Source: Maribacter stanieri
Lineage (GTDB): Bacteria; Bacteroidota; Bacteroidia; Flavobacteriales; Flavobacteriaceae
DNA: 64,000 nucleotides
Assembly: GCF_900112245.1 (NCBI RefSeq)
Contig: NZ_FOYX01000001.1
Location: 1,537,856 to 1,601,855 of the forward strand
Direction: 5' to 3'
The notes beneath the pieces were generated by a model, which was not told the DNA's origin, ran no database searches, and was given only the letters and a program-made list of their open reading frames with translations. The translations under genes were made by a program, and so were the position numbers. Numbering within the stretch: the stretch's first letter is position 1; every line of letters begins with the position of its first letter. Of the stretch, positions 26,646 to 35,714 are shown piece by piece.

Positions 26646-27902
26646 ATGTTCAATAGAGACCGTTGGAAAGAAATATTAGAAGTTTTGTCTAGTAATGTTT
26701 TTAGGACATTGGCTACTTCTTTTGGGGTGGGTTGGGGCATATTTATTCTAATTATACTTCTTGCTGCGGGTAAAGGTTTGGAGAATGGAATTCGTGCAGA
26801 TTTTGGTGACATAGCTACGAATACCATGTTCATGTGGTCAAGAAATACAACAATATCATACAAGGGGTTGCCTAAGGGAAGACGTTTTAGTTTCAAGCTT
26901 GAAGATGTACAGGCTATCAATGATAAGGTTCCTAACCTACGTTTTATTTCCCCAAGAAATCAGCTAGGTGGTTTTGGGAGTGGTAATAATGTGGTACGTG
27001 GTCTAAAAACAGGTGCGTTTAATGTTTATGGCGATTATCCTGAAATAATAAGGCAAGAACCAATGACCATTACTTCTGGCAGGTTTGTTAATCAAAATGA
27101 TATTGAAGACAAAAGAAAAATAGCAGTCATTGGAGATGGTGTGCAAAATGAATTGTACGACCAGGGTGAAACAGTAATAGGGACTTATATAAAAATTCAA
27201 GGTGTGAATTTTATGGTGGTTGGTACGTATCAGAAAAAAGATAGTGGCGGCGGGGAAGAGGGTCAAAAAGAAATCTATGTTCCGTTTACAGCTTTTTCTC
27301 AGGCTTTTAATATGGGTAACGATGTTGGTTGGATGGCAATTACTGCCAATGATGGTAGTTCTATTTCTGAGCTAAAAGAGAAAATTGTTGGGGTGGTCAA
27401 AGAGAATAGAAAAATTCATCCAGACGATAAACGTGCCGTTGGGTATTTTGATTTGTATGAACAGTTTAATCGTGTAGAGAGTTTGTTCGGTGCACTAAGA
27501 TGGGTAGCTTATTTTGTAGGTGTACTCGTTTTGTTATCCGGTATTATTGGGGTGAGCAACATTATGCTAATTGTCATTAAAGAACGGACTAAAGAAATTG
27601 GTATTCGAAGGGCTTTAGGTGAAGCGCCTTGGTCAATTAAAAAGCAAATATTGATGGAGTCTATTTTTCTAACCATTATTTCAGGAATGATCGGGATAAT
27701 TTTTGGAGCGGCATTTATTTACGGCGTAAATGCAGTACTTGATTCCGTAGGTCCGGTAGATATGTTTATAAACCCAAGTGTAAGCTTAGGTGTGGTAGTG
27801 AGTGCGTTGGTCATTTTAATATTCTCTGGATTGTTAGCGGGGTTTATACCTGCCCAGAGTGCCATCAAAATAAGACCAATTGAAGCTTTAAGAACAGAAT
27901 AA
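26646..27902 (+). CDS. MacB/FtsX-type ABC exporter permease, copy 2
   Basis: A 418-residue permease with the same topology as its neighbour: an N-terminal helix (about 23-45), a periplasmic domain, and three C-terminal helices with SNIMLIVIKERTKEIGIRRALGE. It starts FNRDRWKEILEVLSSNVFRTLATS. It lies 26 bases after the first permease and 30 before the membrane-fusion protein. Sequence blocks such as YKGLPKGRRFSFKLED are matched by YKGFERGRRIQFKLED in the permease at 31068, marking the second pair as a duplicate of the first pair. Confidence 0.9.
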   Translation: MFNRDRWKEILEVLSSNVFRTLATSFGVGWGIFILIILLAAGKGLENGIRADFGDIATNTMFMWSRNTTISYKGLPKGRRFSFKLEDVQAINDKVPNLRFISPRNQLGGFGSGNNVVRGLKTGAFNVYGDYPEIIRQEPMTITSGRFVNQNDIEDKRKIAVIGDGVQNELYDQGETVIGTYIKIQGVNFMVVGTYQKKDSGGGEEGQKEIYVPFTAFSQAFNMGNDVGWMAITANDGSSISELKEKIVGVVKENRKIHPDDKRAVGYFDLYEQFNRVESLFGALRWVAYFVGVLVLLSGIIGVSNIMLIVIKERTKEIGIRRALGEAPWSIKKQILMESIFLTIISGMIGIIFGAAFIYGVNAVLDSVGPVDMFINPSVSLGVVVSALVILIFSGLLAGFIPAQSAIKIRPIEALRTE

Positions 27903-27932
27903 AATTATCATCAAAATATAACCAATCAAAAA

Positions 27933-29051
27933 ATGAAAAAGTCAACAACAATTATTATCCTGCTTATTATAGTGCTTGCCTTTGGCGGCTCTATGTTTTA
28001 TTTGTATTCAAAAAATGCAGAAGACCCAGTGGTGTATCAAACAGAAGAACCTTCTAAGCAGACCATTATTAAAAAAACCATGGCTACGGGTAGTATTCTA
28101 CCATTAGAAGAAGTGCTTATAAAACCAAATATATCTGGAGTTATAGAGAAAATTTTTGTGGAAGGCGGCGACTATGTAAAATCTGGCGATTTGCTTTGTA
28201 CCATTAAAGTAGTTCCAAATCTAAGCTCTTTAAATGATGCCAGGAATAATATTAATGAAGCTAAAATAAACCTAGATGATCAATTACGTAATTTAGATCG
28301 TCAAAAAGGATTGTTTACCAAAGGGGTAATTTCTAAAGTAGATTTAGAGCGTGCACAATTAAGCTATGACCAGTCTAAGCAATCTTATGCAGCCGCCAAT
28401 AAAAGATATGATATTGTAAAAACGGGTACTACCTCTGGTTTTGGTAATGCTGCAAATACACAAATTAGAGCTACTGTTAGTGGTATGGTCTTAGAAGTCC
28501 CTGTTGAAGTAGGTAATCAGGTCATAGAAAGTAACAATTTTAATGAAGGCACAACCATTGCAGCTATAGCCGATGTTGATAAAATGATTTTTGAAGGTAA
28601 GGTTGATGAATCTGAAGTTGGAAAAATCAAAGAAAATCTTCCGCTAGAAATTACCGTTGGTGCCATTGAAGATAAAGTGTTCGATGCTGTATTAGATTAT
28701 ATAGCGCCTAAAGGAAATGAAGAAAATGGAGCTATACAGTTTGAAATAAAAGGGACGCTTAAGAAACAAGACTCCGTATTCATTAGAGCAGGTTTAAGTG
28801 CAAATGCATCTATAATTTTAGCTCGTGCAGATAGCGTTTTAGCTGTGAAAGAAGCTTTGGTGCAATTCGATGATAAAACTAAAAAACCATTCGTAGAAAT
28901 TGCAACTGGTGATCAAGAATTTGAAAGAAGGGATATTGAGTTGGGGATAAGTGACGGTATTCATGTACAGATAAAATCTGGAGTAACAGAGGGGGATAGA
29001 ATAAAGGTATGGAATGAGGTAAAGCCCGATGAGCTTGCTGAGAATGAATAA
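27933..29051 (+). CDS. Membrane-fusion (HlyD/MacA-type) periplasmic adaptor, copy 1
   Basis: A 372-residue adaptor with an N-terminal membrane anchor (about 5-26), a barrel-sandwich hybrid domain (about 45-90 and 165-200), a helical hairpin (about 95-150, LNDARNNINEAK to QSKQSYAAANKRYD) and a beta-barrel plus proximal domain to the end. It links the inner-membrane permeases to TolC. The copy encoded at 32368 shares long identical blocks, including PVEVG(N/D)QVIESNNFN and KMIFEG. No lipobox is present. Confidence 0.9.
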   Translation: MKKSTTIIILLIIVLAFGGSMFYLYSKNAEDPVVYQTEEPSKQTIIKKTMATGSILPLEEVLIKPNISGVIEKIFVEGGDYVKSGDLLCTIKVVPNLSSLNDARNNINEAKINLDDQLRNLDRQKGLFTKGVISKVDLERAQLSYDQSKQSYAAANKRYDIVKTGTTSGFGNAANTQIRATVSGMVLEVPVEVGNQVIESNNFNEGTTIAAIADVDKMIFEGKVDESEVGKIKENLPLEITVGAIEDKVFDAVLDYIAPKGNEENGAIQFEIKGTLKKQDSVFIRAGLSANASIILARADSVLAVKEALVQFDDKTKKPFVEIATGDQEFERRDIELGISDGIHVQIKSGVTEGDRIKVWNEVKPDELAENE

Positions 29052-29142
29052 AGTAAAAAAATAAATCAATTGATGTAACAAATAATACACTAGGTAGTCT
29101 AATGAATAGGCAGTGTAAAAATTGTTCAAAACAACAACCAAC

Positions 29143-29844
29143 ATGATTCAAATCAAAGATCTTCACAAGTCCTATAAAATGGGCAAGAATTCACTTCACG
29201 TTCTTAAAGGAATAAATTTTAATGTTGAGGAGGGCGAATTAGTAGCTATTATGGGCTCTTCTGGTTCTGGTAAATCTACCTTACTAAATATTTTAGGAAT
29301 GTTGGATAGTTCTGATTCTGGAGAGTATATTTTAGATAATGTGCCTATTAAGGATTTAAATGAAACAAAAGCCGCGCGATATAGAAATAAGTTCTTAGGT
29401 TTTGTTTTTCAATCATTCAACCTTATCAATTATAAAAGTGCAGCCGAAAATGTTGCATTACCGCTGTACTACCAAAAAGTACCAAGAAAGGAACGTCAAG
29501 AAAAAGCACTTAAATATTTAGAACAAGTAGGTCTTAAAGAATGGGCAGGTCATTTACCTAGCGAGCTTTCTGGTGGTCAAAAACAACGTGTCGCAATAGC
29601 AAGAGCATTGGCGGCAGAGCCTAAAGTTTTATTGGCAGATGAACCAACAGGTGCTTTAGACAGTAAAACTTCTTATGAGGTTATGGACTTGATTCAGAAA
29701 ATCAATGATGCTGGTAATACTATTTTGATAGTTACTCACGAACCTGATATTGCCGATATGTGTAAGCGTATTGTTCATTTAAAGGATGGGGTAATTATAG
29801 AGGATAAGAAAATAGAACAAGTAAGAGCCGAACAATATGTTTGA
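29143..29844 (+). CDS. MacB/LolD-type ABC exporter ATPase
   Basis: A 233-residue ATP-binding protein with Walker A GSSGSGKST, Q-loop GFVFQSFNLI, signature LSGGQKQRVAIARAL, Walker B VLLADEPTGALDS and the H-loop VTHEPD. These are features of the macrolide/lipoprotein exporter branch. I take the ATG at 29143 (MIQIKDLHKSY); a TTG seven codons earlier would add an unlikely leader. It is the only ATPase for four permeases in this cluster, sitting between the two halves, and overlaps the next permease by 8 bases. Confidence 0.94.
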   Translation: MIQIKDLHKSYKMGKNSLHVLKGINFNVEEGELVAIMGSSGSGKSTLLNILGMLDSSDSGEYILDNVPIKDLNETKAARYRNKFLGFVFQSFNLINYKSAAENVALPLYYQKVPRKERQEKALKYLEQVGLKEWAGHLPSELSGGQKQRVAIARALAAEPKVLLADEPTGALDSKTSYEVMDLIQKINDAGNTILIVTHEPDIADMCKRIVHLKDGVIIEDKKIEQVRAEQYV

Positions 29845-31066
29845 TAGAGACATTTGGCAAGAAATATATCACAGTATAAGCAATAATAAGCTTAGAACTT
29901 TTCTTACCGGGTTTTCGGTAGGTTGGGGTATATTTATTTTAGTATTGCTGTTGGCATCTGTAAAAGGAATGCAGAATGGTTTTACACTACAATTTAGCGA
30001 TGATGCTACGAACTCTATTTTCGTAAGAACTGGAACTACATCATTAGCCTATGGTGGATTTGAAGCTGGACGGAGAATTCAAATGACGAATGATGATATT
30101 GAATACATCAAAAGAAGTTTTCCAAATGATGTAGAATATATAAGTCCTAGGGTATACCAAAATACATCTGCACGTTATAAGAGCGAAACAGGTAGTTATA
30201 ACATTCAAGCTGTATATCCTGATCACCAGGCAATTGAAAAGACTATTGTAAATAAAGGGCGTTTCATTAATACCAACGATCTTTTAAATGCCTCTAAAGT
30301 TGCCGTTATAGGTAGAAAAGTAGAAGAGGATTTGTTTAAGAATGAGGACGCCATTGGCAAATTCGTTGAATTCAATGGATTGCCTTTTAGGGTCATTGGT
30401 GTTTTTACAGATGATGGGGATGATAACGCGGAGCGCAATATCTATGCGCCAACAAGTACGTATCAAAAGATGTACGGTCAAACAAATCATATTGATCAAA
30501 TTGCATTGACCTATAATCCTAATTATGACTTAACAGAAGCACTTGCTTTTTCAGATAGATTAGAAAATGTTTTTAGAAGGCGTTTTAAAATTGCTCCTAA
30601 GGATCAATCAGGAATTAGAATCTTTAACTACGCAGAGGTTTTTGAAGATATCAGCAACTTTACAGGTGGTTTAGATATCGCAGTAATTATAGTGGGACTT
30701 TTAATATTACTATCTGGTATTGTCGGTATCGGTAATATTATGGTGTTTATCATTAAAGAGCGTACTAAAGAAATAGGAGTTCGTAAAGCTTTGGGTGCTG
30801 AGCCATGGTCCATTATTAAATTGGTTTTGTTTGAATCGGTTTTTATTACGGCTTTATCCGGATTTATAGGGTTGGGCATTGCAACGGGATTACTGGCAAT
30901 TGTTGGACCTAATATTAAAACTGGTGCATTTGCAAATCCTTCGGTAAGTATGTCAATTGTGGTAACGGCTACAATTATATTAATAGTGGCTGGTGTATTG
31001 GCAGGATTAATTCCTGCAATGAAAGCGGCAAGAGTGAAACCAATTGTAGCATTAAGCGATAAATAA
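29837..31066 (+). CDS. MacB/FtsX-type ABC exporter permease, copy 3
   Basis: A 409-residue permease with the family layout: opening FDRDIWQEIYHSISNNKLRTFLTG, a first helix at about 22-44, a periplasmic domain, and three C-terminal helices carrying GNIMVFIIKERTKEIGVRKALGA. It overlaps the ATPase by 8 bases and is followed after a single base by the fourth permease. It is the counterpart of the copy at 25372. No catalytic residues are expected because the ATPase is a separate protein. Confidence 0.9.
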   Translation: MFDRDIWQEIYHSISNNKLRTFLTGFSVGWGIFILVLLLASVKGMQNGFTLQFSDDATNSIFVRTGTTSLAYGGFEAGRRIQMTNDDIEYIKRSFPNDVEYISPRVYQNTSARYKSETGSYNIQAVYPDHQAIEKTIVNKGRFINTNDLLNASKVAVIGRKVEEDLFKNEDAIGKFVEFNGLPFRVIGVFTDDGDDNAERNIYAPTSTYQKMYGQTNHIDQIALTYNPNYDLTEALAFSDRLENVFRRRFKIAPKDQSGIRIFNYAEVFEDISNFTGGLDIAVIIVGLLILLSGIVGIGNIMVFIIKERTKEIGVRKALGAEPWSIIKLVLFESVFITALSGFIGLGIATGLLAIVGPNIKTGAFANPSVSMSIVVTATIILIVAGVLAGLIPAMKAARVKPIVALSDK

Positions 31067-31067
31067 T

Positions 31068-32324
31068 ATGTGGATATTAGATAGGGATTTATGGTCTGAG
31101 ATTTTTGCCACATTGGGTAAGAACTTGTTTCGAACGTTTTTAACAATGTTAGGGGTTATCATTGCTATGATAATTTTAGTATTGCTATTAGGTGGTGCAA
31201 ACGGAATGAGTAATGGTTTTCAAAAGATATTTGCGGGTACAGCTTCTAATAGTTTATTTGTGTGGAGCCAAAGCACATCAGAACCATATAAGGGCTTTGA
31301 AAGAGGGCGTAGAATTCAATTTAAATTAGAAGACGCAACTATACTTAAAGAACAGATACCTGAAATTGAAGTGCTAGCGCCAAGAATAGAACTTGGTAGT
31401 CATAGGGGCGTGGTTACTGTTTATAGAAATGGTTTAACTAGTGGTTCTGCGGTATATGGAGATTATCCCAATATAGATGAAATCATGAAAAAGAAACTGG
31501 TAGAAGGTCGGTTTCTTAATGAAAATGATATGACCGAGTCTAAGAAGGTTTGTGTTATTGGGGAAGAGACGTATAAGCTACTATTTGAAAAAGGGGAAAA
31601 GGCAATAGGTGAAGATGTTCGTATAAACGGTGTATTCTTTAATATTGTTGGTATTTATAAGCCTAATCAAAACATTAACATTGATGGTGAAAATTCCGTC
31701 TATATTCCTTTTTCAACATTTCAAAAAGCATTTGGGTCAGGTGATAGAATGGGGTGGATGGCAATTTCGGTAAAATCAGATGCAAAAGTGCCAGTCGTTG
31801 AAAGTCAAATAAAACGCTTATTGAAGAATAAGTACGATATCAACCCAATAGACGAACGCGCTATTGGTAGTTTCGATATGTCTGAAGTGTTTAATAATGT
31901 CAAAGCTTTTACGGGAGTACTGCAAGGTGTTTCATTTTTTGTAGGCATACTTACGTTATTGGCAGGTGTAATTGCCATTAGTAATATTCTATTGATTACA
32001 GTAAAAGAACGTACAAAAGAAATAGGCATAAGACGTGCCTTGGGGGCAACTCCAAAAGTGGTAAAAAGACAAATAGTTTTAGAATCTATAGTAATTACTG
32101 TGTTTGCCGGTTTTGTCGGTTTTGCAATCGCAGTAGGGTTTTTGGCAATAGCAAATAACTTAATAGGTGATAATAGCGATATGCCATTTTATAATTTAAT
32201 GATAAGCATACCACAATTTTTAGTGTCTTTTATTCTAATGGTAGGTCTTAGTGTATTAATAGGATTAATACCGGCAAATAGGGCTATTAGAATAAAACCA
32301 ATTGACGCATTAAGAGAAGAGTAA
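31068..32324 (+). CDS. MacB/FtsX-type ABC exporter permease, copy 4
   Basis: A 418-residue permease, counterpart of the copy at 26646. It opens WILDRDLWSEIFATLGKNLFRTFLT, has a first helix (about 24-46) and three C-terminal helices with SNILLITVKERTKEIGIRRALGA. The ATG at 31068 starts one base after the stop of copy 3. The periplasmic domain (about 50-280) is the part that differs most among the four and would carry any substrate or partner specificity. Confidence 0.9.
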   Translation: MWILDRDLWSEIFATLGKNLFRTFLTMLGVIIAMIILVLLLGGANGMSNGFQKIFAGTASNSLFVWSQSTSEPYKGFERGRRIQFKLEDATILKEQIPEIEVLAPRIELGSHRGVVTVYRNGLTSGSAVYGDYPNIDEIMKKKLVEGRFLNENDMTESKKVCVIGEETYKLLFEKGEKAIGEDVRINGVFFNIVGIYKPNQNINIDGENSVYIPFSTFQKAFGSGDRMGWMAISVKSDAKVPVVESQIKRLLKNKYDINPIDERAIGSFDMSEVFNNVKAFTGVLQGVSFFVGILTLLAGVIAISNILLITVKERTKEIGIRRALGATPKVVKRQIVLESIVITVFAGFVGFAIAVGFLAIANNLIGDNSDMPFYNLMISIPQFLVSFILMVGLSVLIGLIPANRAIRIKPIDALREE

Positions 32325-32367
32325 CAGACCAAACAACAAAGAATAAATAACAATCAAATAGTTGAGC

Positions 32368-33492
32368 ATGAACAAGTATGTAAAGTACGTATTAATAGGA
32401 ATAGCAGTTTTAGGAATACTGGCTGCAGTAGTCTATTTTTTAAAGAAGAATAGCACTCCTTTAAAAACATATGAAACTGAAACAGTTGTAAAAAGAGATA
32501 TTACCAATAAGGTAGTTGTTACCGGAAAGGTAATTCCGCAAGACGAAATTGAAATTAAACCTCAAATTTCAGGTATCATCCAAAAAGTATATTTAGAAGA
32601 GGGTGTTCAAGTAAAAGCTGGGGATTTAATAGCAACTATTAAAGTAGTACCTAATGAGCAATCTCTAAATCAGGCTAGAGGTAGGGTTAACAATGCTAAA
32701 ATCTCTTTAAGCAATACTAAAATTGAATATGACCGTAACAAAACACTTTTTGATAAGGGTGTAATATCCAGTCAAGATTTCAATGCCTTGCAACTAAGAT
32801 TTGACCAGGCAACGCAAGAATTGCAAAATGCTCAAGCAGACTATCAAATTATTAGAGTAGGTTCTGCTGGTGGTTCTTCTAGTGCCAATACAAATATTAG
32901 GGCTACGGTGACTGGTACGTTGTTAGAAATTCCTGTAGAAGTCGGTGATCAGGTTATTGAAAGTAACAACTTTAACGATGGTACTACAATCGCCTTTATT
33001 GCTGATATGTCTAAAATGATTTTTGAAGGCGAAGTTGATGAGGCTGAAGTTGGTAAATTAAAAGTAGGGATGCCTTTGGAAATTAGCATGGGTGCTTTAC
33101 AAGATGAAAAATTCAATGCTAAATTAAAATTCATTGCTCCTAAAGGTGTTGAAGAAGAAGGCGCTGTACAATTCAAAATTGAAGGTGATATGGTAGTTTC
33201 TGATAGTACTAATATTAGAGCTGGTTATAGTGCGAATGCATCTATTGTATTAGAAGAAAAGAAAGATGTGCTTTCAATTAAAGAAGCCTTATTGCAGTTT
33301 GATAAAGAAACCAATAAACCTTACGTTGAAGTAGAAACTGGTGAAAACGAGTTTGAAAAGAGAGAGCTTGTTCTTGGTGTAAGTGATGGTATAGATGTTG
33401 AAATTGTTTCAGGAATTGATGAGAATTCCAAAATAAAAATATGGAACAAGTTAGAGGCCAAAAGTGAAGATAACGGTCCAAACGAAGATTAA
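32368..33492 (+). CDS. Membrane-fusion (HlyD/MacA-type) periplasmic adaptor, copy 2
   Basis: A 374-residue adaptor with a membrane anchor (about 6-25) and the same domain order as copy 1: hybrid domain halves, helical hairpin (about 95-150) and beta-barrel. The ATG at 32368 is preferred over a TTG two codons earlier. It precedes the TolC gene by 66 bases. The C-terminal tail is acidic (KSEDNGPNED). Lying directly before TolC it is likely the adaptor expressed in step with the outer-membrane channel. Confidence 0.9.
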   Translation: MNKYVKYVLIGIAVLGILAAVVYFLKKNSTPLKTYETETVVKRDITNKVVVTGKVIPQDEIEIKPQISGIIQKVYLEEGVQVKAGDLIATIKVVPNEQSLNQARGRVNNAKISLSNTKIEYDRNKTLFDKGVISSQDFNALQLRFDQATQELQNAQADYQIIRVGSAGGSSSANTNIRATVTGTLLEIPVEVGDQVIESNNFNDGTTIAFIADMSKMIFEGEVDEAEVGKLKVGMPLEISMGALQDEKFNAKLKFIAPKGVEEEGAVQFKIEGDMVVSDSTNIRAGYSANASIVLEEKKDVLSIKEALLQFDKETNKPYVEVETGENEFEKRELVLGVSDGIDVEIVSGIDENSKIKIWNKLEAKSEDNGPNED

Positions 33493-33558
33493 GAAAATCA
33501 ATCAAATCAAAAAACGAATCGATCAACCTTTAGTTGGGTTGGTTTAAAAAAGAATAAA

Positions 33559-34899
33559 ATGAAAGTAAAAATCACAGGATTACTACTGATATTTTCTGTT
33601 GTAGTAGGTATGGCACAACAAAAGAAATGGACACTAGAAGAGTGTGTATATTATGCTGTAGAGAACAACCTTACCGTTAAGCAGTTTGAGTTGGATTTAG
33701 AAAATGCTGCATTAGATAAATCTGATGCAATAGGAGCATTGTTGCCAAGTTTAAATAGTTCATTAAGTGCATCTGCAAATACGGGACTTGCATTGGATCC
33801 TACCACCAACAATTTGGTTTCGGCAACTATTTTTTCTGCATCAGGAAGTATGACGTCATCTGTTACTCTTTTTGATGGTCTTCAAAATTATAATAGAATT
33901 GAAAGGGCTAAATTAACTGCAATTAGTAGTCAGTATAGATTAGATGATAGTAAAGATGATATTAAGTTAAGTGTAGCAAATGCATACTTAAACGTATTAG
34001 CAAATAAAGAATCTTTAAAAGTTTTTAAAGCGCAATTAGCTATTACAGAACAAGATTTAAAGCGTACTCAAGACTTGGTAGATTCTGGTGTTTTACCTAG
34101 CGGAGATTTATTACAGATAGAAGCTACAGCTGCAACTCAAGAACAGCAAATGATAAATGCCCAGAATTTAATCTTGATTTCAAAAATTAGTTTAGCACAA
34201 TTACTGAGTATAACGGACTATGAAAATTTTGATATCGCAGAAGAAGAGTTCGATATTCCTCCATCGGATATATTGAATAATTCTGCCAAGGTTATTTTTG
34301 ATAAAGCGTTGACTTTTAGAAATGATATACAATTTGCCTTGACAGGGGTAGAATTGGCTCAAAAGGACTTAGAAATTGCAAAAGGTGCCAAGTACCCATC
34401 TGTAGGTGCGTTTATTAATTATAATACTCGATATTCTGATCAAAACAATGATCCATTTACAGGAGAAGCAATTCCATTTAAAGATCAATTATATATCAAT
34501 GATGGTATATCTTACGGGGCACAAATGAGTATTCCGATTTTTAACGGATGGAGTGTTAGAAATAATATAAAACGGTCGCAAATTAGTATTGACATAGCGC
34601 AGATCGAGTATGAAAGAACAAAGTTGCAGTTAGAGACGGATGTTAACCAAGCCTATGTGAATGTGACCAATTTTTTCAAGGCATTTCAGGCCGCGGAAAA
34701 AACATTGGAAGCCAGAACGCTTGCTTATCAGTATTCAAAAGAACGTTACGATGTAGGATTAATGAATGCATTTGAATTCAGCCAATCACAATCACTTGTA
34801 GATAATGCTGAAGCAGATTTAATTCGTGCTAAGTATGATTATATCTTTAGACTAAAAATATTGGAATTTTATTTTGGGATTCCTATTTCATTAGAATAG
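33559..34899 (+). CDS. TolC-family outer-membrane efflux protein
   Basis: A 446-residue protein with a signal peptide (about 1-19, ending VGMAQ) and the two long coiled-coil OEP repeats of TolC. It begins WTLEECVYYAVENNLTVKQ, the standard opening of bacteroidetal TolC proteins, and has the second-half equivalent PIFNGWSVRNNIKRSQ. It should form the outer-membrane trimer through which the cluster exports its substrate. It is the only outer-membrane component for the two adaptors and is followed by a strong terminator, closing the cluster. Confidence 0.93.
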   Translation: MKVKITGLLLIFSVVVGMAQQKKWTLEECVYYAVENNLTVKQFELDLENAALDKSDAIGALLPSLNSSLSASANTGLALDPTTNNLVSATIFSASGSMTSSVTLFDGLQNYNRIERAKLTAISSQYRLDDSKDDIKLSVANAYLNVLANKESLKVFKAQLAITEQDLKRTQDLVDSGVLPSGDLLQIEATAATQEQQMINAQNLILISKISLAQLLSITDYENFDIAEEEFDIPPSDILNNSAKVIFDKALTFRNDIQFALTGVELAQKDLEIAKGAKYPSVGAFINYNTRYSDQNNDPFTGEAIPFKDQLYINDGISYGAQMSIPIFNGWSVRNNIKRSQISIDIAQIEYERTKLQLETDVNQAYVNVTNFFKAFQAAEKTLEARTLAYQYSKERYDVGLMNAFEFSQSQSLVDNAEADLIRAKYDYIFRLKILEFYFGIPISLE

Positions 34900-34916
34900 A
34901 TTAAATATAGAAATAT

Positions 34917-34951
34917 AAAAGCCTGTAACATTTTATCGTTACAGGCTTTTT
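34917..34951 (+). terminator. Rho-independent terminator after the TolC gene
   Basis: A perfect 13-bp stem (34917-34929 with 34938-34950) with GCCTGTAAC core and an 8-base loop, followed by T residues, closes the exporter operon. Confidence 0.9.
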
Positions 34952-34968
34952 CATTTTGTAGTAAGTAA

Positions 34969-34976
34969 TACCTTTG
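34969..34976 (+). promoter_or_regulatory. Minus-7 box (TACCTTTG) upstream of tsaB
   Basis: TACCTTTG is an exact TAnnTTTG ending 4 bases before the tsaB ATG, which would give a leaderless or nearly leaderless transcript. No TTG at the normal minus-33 position is evident. Confidence 0.45.
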
Positions 34977-34980
34977 CACT

Positions 34981-35658
34981 ATGGGCTTAATATTGAATTT
35001 AGAAACATCATCTACAAATTGTTCGGTTTGCGTCGCTAAGGACGGAGAAATTCTTGCGATTAGGGAATTAAATTCAGCGAACTATTCGCATGCAGAAAAA
35101 CTTCATATTTTTATAGAAGAAGTAATGCAGGAGGCATCTGTTCAAATGCAAGATTTAGAAGCCGTAGCGGTTAGTAAAGGTCCGGGTTCTTATACTGGGT
35201 TAAGAATTGGAGTTTCAGCGGCTAAGGGCTTATGTTACGCTTTAGGCATTCCATTGATTTCTGTTGCTACATTAAAAAGCATGGCATCTCAAATTCAGAT
35301 TAAAGAAAATGAAGTTTTGATTCCGGTGTTGGATGCTAGACGTATGGAGGTGTATTCTGCAGTGTTCGATGCTGAATTAAGTGAGATTAGAGAAACAAAG
35401 GCAGAGATAATAGAAGAGAGCTCTTTTCAAGAATATATAAATGCTAAGCACGTTCATTTTTTAGGAAGTGGAGCGGAGAAGATAAAAGAGCTTTTTCCGG
35501 ATGATACAATAACATATCATTGCGAGATTGTACCTTCTGCAAAAGAAATGGCTTTCATTTCTTCAAATAAGTATCAACTAAATGATTTTGAAGATGTAGC
35601 TTATTTTGAGCCTTATTATTTGAAAGACTTTGTGCTTCAAACTAAGAAATCTAAATAA
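34981..35658 (+). CDS. tsaB: tRNA threonylcarbamoyladenosine biosynthesis protein TsaB
   Basis: TsaB is the partner of TsaD in forming t6A37 on ANN-decoding tRNAs. The 225-residue sequence has the ASKHA-fold opening LNLETSSTNCSVCVA and the conserved block VAVSKGPGSYTGLRIGVSAAKGL (about 61-83), with DARRMEVYSA near 119-128. Length is normal for the family. It lies between two terminators, so it is a single-gene unit. Confidence 0.94.
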   Translation: MGLILNLETSSTNCSVCVAKDGEILAIRELNSANYSHAEKLHIFIEEVMQEASVQMQDLEAVAVSKGPGSYTGLRIGVSAAKGLCYALGIPLISVATLKSMASQIQIKENEVLIPVLDARRMEVYSAVFDAELSEIRETKAEIIEESSFQEYINAKHVHFLGSGAEKIKELFPDDTITYHCEIVPSAKEMAFISSNKYQLNDFEDVAYFEPYYLKDFVLQTKKSK

Positions 35659-35664
35659 TAAATA

Positions 35665-35700
35665 TTAAAAAAGCCCTTGAGTAATCAAGGGCTTTTTTAA
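35665..35700. terminator. Bidirectional terminator between tsaB and mscS
   Basis: A perfect 16-bp inverted repeat (35665-35680 with 35685-35700) around a GTAA loop, core GCCCTTGA, with A and T runs on either side. It serves tsaB on the plus strand and the MscS gene on the minus strand. Confidence 0.92.
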
Positions 35701-35714
35701 TTCAGTAAGATGAT

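Noticed and set aside
29122-29142. TTG start seven codons upstream of the exporter ATPase
   Set aside because: The ATG at 29143 gives the usual ATPase start (MIQIKDLHKSY); the extension has no counterpart in the family.
30628-31146. 172-residue minus-strand frame opposite permeases 3 and 4
   Set aside because: It spans the stop and start of two adjacent permeases on the other strand and shows no family motif; it mirrors the hydrophobic helices of the real genes.
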